From NCBI GenBank assembly GCA_017654935.2, contig CM065683.1, positions 6,525,301 through 6,589,300 of the forward strand: a stretch of 64,000 nt of DNA, read 5' to 3'. The notes below the pieces were generated by a model. That model saw only the letters and a program-made list of their open reading frames with translations. It was not told the DNA's origin and searched no databases. Of the stretch, positions 37,901 through 49,900 are shown piece by piece (the first letter of the stretch is position 1; every line of letters starts with the position of its first letter). Position numbers and translations under genes: made by a program. Source of the DNA: Phymorhynchus buccinoides (Eukaryota > Mollusca > Gastropoda > Neogastropoda > Raphitomidae).

Positions 37901-40900
37901 GAAAATTGTAATGGCGGAAGTAGGCGCTCATTGGCCTAGCCACTGCTAGACCGGTAAGGGGGGATCACTCCCGCCCCACATCCGGCTAGGGGTCAAGGCC
38001 AGATGCCTACTTTCGTTTTTCTATATGCTATGGTATAGCTCCAGGTCGCTTAACGCTAATGCAGTTGTTTCAGGTGTTGGTACAGTATGGTTAAAGTAGA
38101 TTGTGTGTTGTTGTACAATTATCAATTGTACAATTCACATGGTGACACGGTGATGGGCAAGTTACATTGTGACTGGCCTGTCACTCCGTTGCCGTGGTGG
38201 GGGTGGGGGTGCTCACGTGTAGACACCCATATTAGGGTCTTCGCATTTATTGCATTTTACTGTGTTTTTTGCATTGATCGATTGCAAGACAAATTTCCTT
38301 GTTTTAATGATGGGACAATAAATGATTGATTGATTGATTGAAGATATGATAAGAGCTTTCAAATTTTTGGATGATTAAAAATGAAAGTCCATTCCAAAAA
38401 TGTTATAAATTAATTAAGACTAGTTTAGCTAAGGTTTGCGCAATCTTTGTGAAACTTAATCAAATAAAACAATCAAGAAAGGGTGTAAAAGGGCCGAGAG
38501 GCCCACTTCTAGCCCTATTACACTACTACTAATGAAGTAACACTCCTGGAAATACGAGGCATCCATGCTATCAAGATGCTCGTTAGGCAAAGGTTCGCCC
38601 AGTTGACGAAACCACAAAAGATCAAAGCTAGCAGAGACGAACAAGCACGCAGTGAGGACATACCTTAGGCAGCAGGAACTCCCCAGGCAGCTCGACCTCG
38701 GCGGTGCTGAGGGAGAAGTTGCTGAGGAAGCGGCACTTCTCCTCGATCAGGAACGACTTGGGCAGCGAGCGAGACTTGGCCTCCAGGATCTTGATCCACT
38801 TCTTCAGCTTGCTGATCAGGTTGTGCAGCTTGTTGGAGCCAGGCACGCTGTGGGAAAAACAATGGTCATTACCGTAGTTTATAAGGCAAAAGAAAGTCGA
38901 GGTTTGAAGCCTGTGCATGTCCTGTAAACGCTTACCGACTGCCATTACTGCTGTCATAAACGAGAGTTGGCTCCCTGCTCAAATAATCGAACTCCCGTTT
39001 TTGCGACTTCCGGTTGTTGTGTTTCGACTTTTCTTCGCGAAAACTGGTAGAATTATGGCATTTCAAGCTCTACAACGATGCTTTTTTCATCCAATGAAGG
39101 GTTATGGCATCTGTTGGATGGCATCTCGGATGATAGTAGGGATTTTGAAGCATTTTAACGTGAGTATTTGTCGTATCGGCGACTTGTTACCACTTTCGTT
39201 TTTGCTCAGATTTTTAACTCCCCATAAGGAGAATAAGCGCTATATAAATTGTCATTATTATTATTATTTTCAGAGACTCCATCTAGCATTGCCACACTGG
39301 TACTTGGAACCATTGGACAAGTGGGATTTCGCTTGGGTCACCAACTTGAAAAAAAAACACCAAAAAAACTACTGTGTTTTTGTGAGTTGTTATTTGACAG
39401 AGTGAAAGATAAATGATTGAAGTTGTGTTTCTTGCTATTTTCTTGTTCTGTCCTTTACAAATCCTCGAATAAAATGGTAATATACCGCAATTCGGCGGCC
39501 CGCGGCCCCCAATCAGAAAATGGCCGACTCAGAAAAGCTTGCTAGATCGTTTGGGGTTTTTCGTATCGCCGTACGTCTCACAGAAGTGACGCAGCAGCTT
39601 CAAACTTTTCAACCAATCAGAGAAAGGCTTGCTATTCAAGCCGTGCCTGACCGGATGTTGAGTATTGCTTGCAAAACAAAATATCGAGGTGAGAAGTTGG
39701 TCAATGTTCATCAATAAAGTTTGCCCCCAAAACCCATTTTAAGGCAAATCGGTCACATATGAACATATTCTTTGTTCATTTATCTTTCAGAATAACTTTA
39801 TTTCATAAAAATTGGTTGTGATTTGAAGCCGTAAGACGATTTGAAACACGCAAAGTGTCTCGATCGAGTCGAATGCCGCTATCGCGGCACGTGTTTGGCC
39901 CAGCCTCGAGCACGGCAAATTATCACGCACTGCTTTTCAGCAACGCTCTTGATTAATAAAATTTACATTGCCTCAAAGTGATTTATTATTGTTTCTATAA
40001 CAGTTTATGTCGAATTACGATCATAAGACTTCAATTTATTCAAAATCATCCCAATGAGTAAGATTATTTTTTTAACCTGTTGCACCATAAGAGGAACGTT
40101 CCACTTCGAGAGGAGTCATGAGATCGCTAGATGGAACATTCTAAAACGAGACAAAGGGGGTTTAGGTTGAGAAGGGAATAATAATATAGTTTGTTTACTG
40201 TGAACATTATTGGAATAATAATCAATGGAAAGTGCGGTCATTTGATCTATTTAGACTATTTTAGTACAAATTTTCTTGAGATTGAATGTGTGTGCTGTTT
40301 TCTTTGTCTATTTGAACGTTTTTGGTTCTGTGAGGGGGGGCACTGTGTGTGTCACGTGTGTGTGTGTGTGTGTGGGGGGGGACACTGTGTGTGTGTCACT
40401 GTGTGTATGTGTGTGGGTGTGACACTGTGTGTGTGTGTGTCACGACACTCACGTGTGTGGGGGGGGGAACACTGTGAGTGTGTGGCTCTTTTTCCGAAAA
40501 AAAAAAGCCTCCTTTCAGTCATTGGAGGCTTTTGATAGGAGCCTTCATAGGCACCTTCTAAACCACCTTCACCCCCTCCCCCTCCCCCCATTTTTTTGTT
40601 TGTTTTCTTCCCTGGCTAAAGGACTCCAGGGATCATCCCAACAGCTGAAGCACCTGAACCTTATCATGGTACAAATGTATTAGCTATGGATGAGAACATT
40701 ACATATGTGACTAGGCAGCCACACCCTCTCTTCGGGGGGGGCTTTTTTTTAATCCCCCCTCTTCTACATCCCTATTTTCTCCCCGCCCCTCCCTCTTTTG
40801 TTCCCCCCCCACCCCCCCCCCCCCTTGCTATCCTGCACCCCTCCTCATTTTGAATTTGTTTTTAGTTATATTTTAGAATTTGAGACATCACAATGCATAA

Positions 40901-43900
40901 TTTCAGAATAAGGAACTTTTTATATTTGGTTAAGTATCAGTATTAAGACACGAAATAACGATAACGATTGAACCACTGTCAGTGTATTTTTGTTGAAATA
41001 TAAAGAAAGTATACAAAAGGATCCTATTCAGGATAACAGGTAAAAAACCACCAACATATTAGTTAAATTATTAAAATTTTGTGTTTCTTTTCGGTAATAA
41101 GACAGAAATAACGTGACGGATCGTGTCGAGCATAGAAATAACTTGACGGATCGTGTCGAGCATATCTTAAACGGCTTCCCCGCAACAAAATCCATAAGAT
41201 TGCCAGTTTTCATCTTGGTGTGTTGATTATGCATTGTTTGAATTTGATATTTGGTTAAATATCAGTATTAAGACACAAAATCATGATTTAACCACCCTGT
41301 TAGCGCATAAGTTGTTGAAATATGAACAAATCATACAAACAGATCCTATTCAGGATAGCAGGTCTATAAATATGAACCATATCAGTTAAATTATTAAAAT
41401 GTTGTGTTTCTTTTCGGTAATAAGATACATTATTTGACGGATCGTGTCGAGCATATCGTAAACGGCTTCGCCACAACAAAATCCATAAGACTGCCAATTT
41501 TCATTGAGGTGTGTTGATTATATGATTTTTAATGCAATTGCATAAACAAACTATGGTGATTTCACTGGTCCATGCTGTCTGCTCTATGTTATGCTTGTGT
41601 TGTCTGTTAAATCGTCCAACAAAAGATTCCTTTTTGACCGCCTTTAAACATGAATATCTCCTAAACTATTCATCCAATTTGAAAATTTTAAATTGCTAAC
41701 TGCTCAGAATTGCAAGCTCTTTAATATCAATGTCTTTATTTGCCTCCTCTCATGAATCATAATTTTCTTGTGGCAATGCTACTCCATCAAGGCAGACTCT
41801 GGACTCACTTGAAGTTGAAGTCTGTGGTGAACGGGCTCTTTTTCAGAGACACCATCAAGGCCAAACGATAGAACACTTCAATAGGAACTCACTTGAAGTT
41901 GAAGTCTGTGGTGAACGGGCTCTTTTTCAGAGACACCATCAAGGCCAAACGATAGAACACTTCAATAGGAACTCACTTGAAGTTGAAGTCTGTGGTGAAC
42001 TGGCTCATTTTCAGAGACACCATCAAGGCCAAACGATAAGAACACTTCAATAGGAACTCACTTGAAGTTGAAGTCTGTGGTGAACTGGCTCATTTTCAGA
42101 GACACCATCAAGGCCAAACGATAAGAACACTTCAATAGGAACTCACTTGAAGTTGAAGTCTGTGGTGAACTGGCTCTTCATCTTCTGGAAGACGGGGTCC
42201 TGTGCGGTGGCCTGGGCGCGGCGGGCCAGGGACTCTGAGGCGGCGCTGGAGTAGGTGGAGGACACGCTGCTCACGTTCTCGATGCCCACGCCGAAGGTGC
42301 TCACCAGCTTGTTCATGAACTGCAGCGTGTGGGGCGTGATCACCGCGTCTTGCACTGGCAGGGACAAATAATAATAATAATAATAACAACTAACATTTAC
42401 AGAGCGCCCTTTCTCTCTTGAGCTCACGGCGCTTCACAATTGTTTAAATAAATACATAAATCATAAATAAGCTACTACAATATTAACTATCACAAACATG
42501 CACACACCCACAACACGTACGCACACACATACGTCCGCACATACCCACACACGCGCGCACACACACACGCACACAATGTGGGGAACATAGTTTTAAGGCA
42601 GGAAACAGGACAAGGAAGAAATCAGAGGTATTGCCGGAAGAGGTGAGTTTTAAGAGCGGTTTTGAAAGACTGGAAAGATTTAGCAGAACGAAGTTCATAT
42701 GGTAGGGTGTTCCAGACAGAAGGGGCCCTGAAAGAAAATGAACGTTCACCATATGTCTTAGTGTTTGTATGAGGAATACAAAGAGGGAAATTTGATAGAT
42801 CGTTGTGTTTCGCACTAATATGTGACCCAGCACAGGGCTCTCAGGGACCCCCATTTGGGGGTCTATGAAGTACTAACATTCTAAAGGACCCTCTTTACGC
42901 CAAAGAGTGGGGCACTCACCACAGTTGTGGTTCTCAAAGGAAGACAGACAAGGCAGGGGAGGAGAGGGGAGGGGAAGGGAGGGGGGAGGGCCACTCACCA
43001 CAGTTGTGTTTCTCGAAGGAAGACCGACAAGGCAGGGGAGGGGAGGGGAGGGAAGGGGAGGGCCACTCACCACAGTTGCGGTTCTCGAAGGCGATGCTGT
43101 AGCACTTGGCCAGCCCCTGCCTCAGCTGGCGCAGCACTTCCTCGTACCAGTTCTCCCTGAACCACACCATCTGCGGGACACACACATCAACCGTTACACC
43201 GACGCAGGCAGCTTCAGATTAATCATACCAAAAAAAACAACAAAAAAACCCCCCAAAATCCGGAACAATGTATAACAAAACAGCATGGGCTGTCAGGGCT
43301 GGTGCGGGGCTGCTCTTGTGTTGGTAGGGCAGTGCATCTCTGTAACCCATCAGCACCTTTGGGTGTTTCTTTTTCATATTCAAAACAAACAAAAACCTAA
43401 ATATCAAAACAAGCCTCCAACCTAGAAAAGGCAAACATTTTCTTAAATAGTTTCTCCACCTTCTGGAAGTTCTGTGCTTGTCATTTCCTCTCATCCGTCA
43501 CTCTCTTTGACTCCACAGATGATGCCACAGATCCTACGATAGAGTAGGACAACACACGGTGGTCACACACACACCTGGTCCACAACCCCCTCCAGTGAGG
43601 CCAGGATGCATGATGCCACAGATCCTACGATAGAGGAACACAACACACAGTGGTCACACACACACCTGGTCCACAACCCCCTCCAGGGAGGCCAGGATGC
43701 ATGATGCCACAGATCCTACGATAGAGTAGAACACCACACAGTGGTCACACACACCTGGTCCACAACCCACTCCAGGGAGGCCAGGATGCATGCCACAGAT
43801 CCTACGATAGAGTAGAACACCACACAGTGGTCACACACACCTGGTCCACAACCCCCTCCAGGGAGGCCAGGATGCATGCCACAGATCCTACGATAGAGTA

Positions 43901-46900
43901 GGACAACACACAGTGGTCACACACACACCTGGTCCACAACCCACTCCAGGGAGGCCAGGATGCATGATGCCACAGATCCTACGATAGAGTAGAACACCAC
44001 ACAGTGGTCACACACACACCTGGTCCACAACCCACTCCAGGGAGGCCAGGATGCATGATGCCACAGATCCTACGATAGAGTAGAACACCACACAGTGGTC
44101 ACACACACCTGGTCCACAACCCACTCCAGGATGCATGATGCCACAGATCCTACGATAGAGTAGAACACCACACAGTGGTCACACACACACCTGGTCCACA
44201 ACCCACTCCAGGGAGGCCAGGATGCATGCCACAGATCCTACGATAGAGTAGGACAACACACAGTGGTCACACACACACCTGGTCCACAACCCCCTCCAGG
44301 GAGGCCAGGATGCATGATGCCACAGATCCTACGATAGAGTAGAACACCACACAGTGGTCACACACACACCTGGTCCACAACCCACTCCAGGGAGGCCAGG
44401 ATGCATGAGGCCACAGATCCTACGATAGAGTAGGACACCACACAGTGGTCACACACACACCTGGTCCACAATGCCCTCCAGGGAGGCCAGGATGGTGGGG
44501 TGCATCTCCCGCTGGGTGTGCATGATGCGGCTGCAGCGCCACATGGGGGCGGGGGCCTTGATGGGCCCCGCGTCAGACGATGACGACGACGATGCTGCGG
44601 CGGCGGCGGCGGCGGGCCCCGGCTGGCTGCCTGGCCTGGTAGGGGGAGCCTGCTGCTGCTGGGCCTGTTGTTGTTGTTGCTGCTGTTGTAGTTGTTGGGC
44701 TGCTCCTGGTTGACCGCTGCTGCCGCCTCCTCCTGCTGTTGTTGTTGTTGTTGTTGTTGCTGCCTGGTTGTCTGTGCAGGAGAAATAATTATATTGCTGT
44801 AACGTTTACATAATAATAATAATTGATAGCATTTCTTTAGCGCCTTTCTGTAATTATTTTACACTCAAGGCGCTTCCATTCACTGATACACCCGCAGTCA
44901 CACAAGACATTATCACCCAATCATTCACCCAGGTACAAGATCAAGAATGAAAAATTTACAAACCGAATGAGCTTTGAAAGTAGTGAGTCTCGAGTTTAGC
45001 TTTGAAAGTAGAGATAGTTGGTTCATGGCAGAGATCGACTGGGAGGGAATTCCAAACAGCAGGGGCACTGAAACTGAAACTGCGGTCACCAAATGATTTT
45101 AGATTTGTTTATATCAGATCTTTCCTGGTATTGCGGTACCTCCAGGATCAACCCACCATCTTTTGTAGCTGCTAATGTTCCACACGCGCCTGTTACAGGT
45201 CGGAGGACGTTAAATTTCCTTTCCATATATTGCTGTGGTGCAGTGGAAAACACACGGAACAATGGCAGATCTATTCCTACAGTACCATAGCAAACACACT
45301 GCTATTTATCAATTTGTTACTTGCCATTTCGATGGCTTAGAGTCAAAACGGACTATCTTTAGATAGTCCATTGACTTATTATTGATGTTATTGCAAAAAC
45401 TAAGAACTTGTATTAAAAAAGACTGCAAATAATATAAAATAGGGATTATGCTTTTTATATTTCTGCAGTCTTTTTTTAAAAACAAGTTATTAGTTTTCAC
45501 AATATCTTCAATAATACGTCAATGGACTATCTAAAGATAGTCCGTTTTGACTCCAAGCCATCGAATTTTGTCAATAATAAACATGCTGCTGCGGCATAAT
45601 CATGGAAAACACACTGCCGTCAGACAGTGGCAAAAGGCATGGCACAGTGTGGCAAACCTATTGCTTAAAGACCCACCACGCCCACACACATTGTCCCTCT
45701 CTTGAGTGTTGCCATCAGTGTAAAGAGTTTTTTCCTAGCGATCTCGACATATATTTCTTTCAAAAACGTATACATCCGTGTGCCCCTTTAATAAAAAACA
45801 ACCCAACACAAGTGACGACGCTTCGGGCCCAACCAGTTCTTAAAGTAACTAAAATAGGCATGTTTTTTTTCTCTCAAGAAACTAAGAACAGACACTGATT
45901 GTCATTAAATAGAAAAAGAAACATGCTCATGCACGCATGCACACACAGAGACATTTCAGGTGTGTTGGTGGTTAATCCTTCGACCTTGTTTACTATAAAG
46001 AATGAAAACGAAATATTATTATTATTAAAAAAAAAGTGTAAAGTGTCATGCAATGAATCAAACAACGTAGGTGACAAAGATGAAAATAGAGATCTGTGAC
46101 GACGATAACAAAACATTGATAATTTCTGTTTGAAGAACAGAAACTGCAAAGGTCAATACTGACTCGGGGAAACAATATTCACACAGAATACATTTCTTCC
46201 ACACCATTCTTCTTCTTCTTCTGCGTTCCCAGGCTACCTGGCCATAATAATAATAATAATTGTATTTCATATAGCCGCTAAAATCCACACAGTAGTATGC
46301 TCGATGCGCTTTACAAAAGCAACAATAAAATCAACATTTAAAGACCCCCCACGTCACGTGTCACATTCCCTCTTATGCTTGGAAGATTTCTTAAGATTTC
46401 TTTACTATAAGAGGGAAAACATGTGAAAACCATGATTTTGACACGTGACGTGGTGGGTCTTTAAAAACATGCATTCAAATCAACAAGATAGTCATACTAC
46501 CAACATTCCAGTGCAAAGAAATAAATGTGGATTATTTTTGTCTTATTTCAAATTTCCAAAGAAATAAAGTGACGAAAATAACATGATTCTCACTCACAAA
46601 GACATCCACCCTCATTCACCAGCACTGTCACTCTTTGATAACACCTCTAAAAAAACACCTAATGAAAATGTCAACAAGCAGCAGGAAGGAATGCATCAAT
46701 ACATGCGTACACACGGCCCACTCTCTGTCTCTCTCTCTCTCTCTCGCACGCGACGGGCCAGGAGATGCACAAGGGTAAGGTACGTATGAGTCTGGTTTTC
46801 AGTTTTCACTGGTCTCCCTGCCGCGCACAACCGACGTATTCCGATTTCGGAGGAACACCATACTATTTGTAAAATGCAGTCTTCATATTTTTAAGATAAT

Positions 46901-49900
46901 TTATTGAAAAGGGCCCAAATTGGGTGGCCTGAGGGAACGTTCATGCCTTCTCTGCCACGTTGCAGACGGCACACGGAGCAGAGAGAGGGGTTGTGTCGAA
47001 AGTGCGAACAGTTCAATTGTTAACGTGTGTTGGAGCTACGAAAAACAAAAAAAATCAATAAAAAGAGATAAATGTGAAACAATCAGGCATGGGAATTAGA
47101 GAAGACAAAAAAAGACTGAAAGCAGGCATAGGAACAAGGAATAAAAAAACAACTGAAAACCGTGTGTGTTGGGATACAGCCCCCAGAAAATGAAGCTTCT
47201 TCTGTTATCTAAGCCTTAAAAACAGTATTAGAGATAAGACTGATATATTTAGTTCATTTTGCATTCATTTATAACCAATAACTTAAGTTTTACTCATTGG
47301 GCTTCTTTTTTTTTTATCTCATAAATGTCCTCTTGGACCATCAAAAAAGCTGAAACTTGCAAAAAAAAGACTGAAGAGGACCATCAAAAAAGCTGAAATC
47401 AGCCAAAAGACTGACAATTCCCATGCCTGAACAATGTCTTAATCCATTCACTGCCAGCCATCTTTCAGACAAACATTTCCATTAAACTTACTTGGCTACA
47501 GAAAAGATTTTGTCTGCAATATCGCGGGGTTTCTCTGTGACACATTTAGAATAGGGTCAATCCTTACTGCCCAAATTTAGGAACACGACATGATTGAATA
47601 ACAGACCCTGATTTCAAGAGTTTTAGTGACATGGGTGTTTAATCATTATGGTGCCAAAAAATGCGACATTGGCGGTGAAGGGGTTAAACAATTCTACAGT
47701 ACTCTTAGGCACACGCTGGCGTAGAGTGGCACAGAGGTAACGTGTTCGCTTCGTGTCGAGTAAACCCGAGTTCAACCCTGGGTACAGGGGAATTTTCCTC
47801 TCGCTTTTGCACTAAGCCTTACGGTCTGAACGCAGAGTCTTTCGGATGAGACAGTAAAACTGAGGTCCCGTGTGCCCATGCACTTAGCACACGTAAACCC
47901 AGTGGCAACGAAAAAGTTGTCATTTGGTCAAAATTTACCACCCTCATCAGTCACAGAAAAATCACATGCAAAAAAACCACCAAAAACAATTGTGTGGCGT
48001 GCCTCTGGCTGTGACGCGCTCTCCAGGTGGAAGCAACCCAAATTTCACAGACGCCTCTGTGACCATAAAATACAATACAGTGGAATCCGTTTAATTGGCC
48101 ATCGGATAATCGGCCAAAGCCGCTTAATCGGCCAATTTCCTCTGGAACGGAATTTTTTCTTCTTAAGCATGTGTTATTTTGTTAGTTTTTACGGCCAAAC
48201 CTGAAATCTTCAATTTCGCTTTATTGGCCACTTTTTTCTCTCTAATTTTTCCTCTTTACCCCTTTTTGAGAGGGAGAACAACAGAGGCAGACAAACTGAC
48301 AACACGCTTTTGACGCTTACATGGTTGAGTGTGAAGTTGGAAGGTGAGCTGTTGTCAATTGAAAGACCCTGCATGGTGTTAAAATCACTCAAGAAAACAA
48401 AATCATTGTCTTTTACTCGTGCTTCTGTCAAGTTGTAGGATTAATAAACACACACACACACACATCACAAAAAGGGAAAGAATTTGAATTTGAACTGCAA
48501 CATTTAAATTTGACGTCATTGCTTTTGACTTGCATAATTGCGTCATACAGTATCTCGATGTTCGTTTTATCGGCCGATTCGCTTTATCGGCCATATTGTT
48601 CCTGGTCACAAAAGTGTCCGATTAAGCGGATTCCACTGTACTATAAGTGCTGGAAACTTGTGGTTGTCATTAATAATAGGAAAAAGAAATCTGCATGAAC
48701 GATAAGTGGCGAGTCAGAAATGTCAAATCAAAGTGACCAGTTTTCCAGCTAAACTCACCAGCGAACTTCCGCCGTCTCCTGCGTTTCTCCATAGACATTT
48801 CAAACCTTGTGCTTTGATGGGATAGTATGGGCGGAGTTTGATCCGACCGCCACTTTATTCCTGTGCCTAACCATGCGTGTGTTAAACATCCCATAATAAT
48901 AGGTGTGTCAGGGCGGGCCAAACTTTAAAAAGTTCACTAGCCCTCCGGGCAAGTCACTTCAAAATGTTTTATTTGCCCGAACGCATTTTTACTAGCGCAA
49001 AGAAAACAACAAAAATCCCTGAACACATACATGTGAGCACGCACACACACACACACACAGAGTGCACACACACACACACACAGAGTGCACACACACACAC
49101 ACACAGAGTGCACACACACACACACAGAGTGCACACACACACACACAGTGCACACACATTATATAGTCATATGCATGGGTACAACTACACAAAATGAAAA
49201 AACCCTGAAACATCCGGGGTCCAGGGGTAATGTCCCCCTGCAGCTGAAGCAAAAATTGATTGTGTGACAGCACACAGATGGAGAAAACCCTTGACAGAGC
49301 GACAAACAGACGAGACACTGACAACATAGACAGAGAAAACCCTTGACAGAGTGACAAACAGCTGAGACATTGACAACATAGACAGAGAAAACCCTCGACA
49401 GAGTGACAAACAGCCGAGACACTGACAACATAGACAGAGAAAACCCTTGACAGAGTGACAAACAGCCGAGACACTGACAACATAGACAGAGAAAACCCTT
49501 GACAGAGTGACAAACAGCTGAGACATTGACAACATAGACAGAGAAAACCCTCGACAGAGTGACAAACAGCCGAGACACTGACAACATAGACAGAGAAAAC
49601 CCTTGACAGAGTGACAAACAGCCGAGACACTGACAACATAGACAGAGAAAACCCTTGACAGAGTGACAAACAGCCGAGACACTGACAACATAGACAGAGA
49701 AAACCCTTGACAGAGTGACAAACAGCTGAGACACTGACAACATAGACAGAGAAAACCCTTGACAGAGCGACAAACAGCCGAGACACTGACAACACAGACA
49801 GAGAAAACCCTTGACAGAGCGACAAACAGCTGAGACACTGACAACATAGACAGAGAAAACCCTCGACAGAGTGACAAACAGCCGAGACACTGACAACACA

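Larger units (their letters stand above)
31938..38102. mobile_element. 6.2-kb inverted-repeat element without a recognised gene
   Basis: Inner arms 31981-32155 and 37908-38082 are 175-nt inverted repeats that I read as identical, so the insertion is recent or the arms are homogenised. Outside them lie unique end sequences (left GGTGGATTTTTATTAATCCC, right TATGGTTAAAGTAGATT). A second, internal junction at 32218-32316 repeats both end sequences in inverted orientation, so the whole consists of a 337-bp inverted-repeat unit (31938-32274) joined to a 5.8-kb one (32275-38102). The interior is purine-rich on the plus strand, becomes very GC-rich at 36200-37100 and contains internal duplications. 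No transposase, RT or other domain is visible in any frame. Related shorter elements are at 22892-23337 and 63053-63963. Confidence 0.8.

Noticed and set aside
39520..39717. 65-codon ORF starting [12 protein letters not shown]
   Set aside because: Plausible start but no domain, no splice context and short; insufficient support for a gene.
43511..44460. CRISPR array
   Set aside because: Repeats contiguous without unique spacers, in an animal gene intron, and derived from the exon E edge. The same applies to the other arrays.
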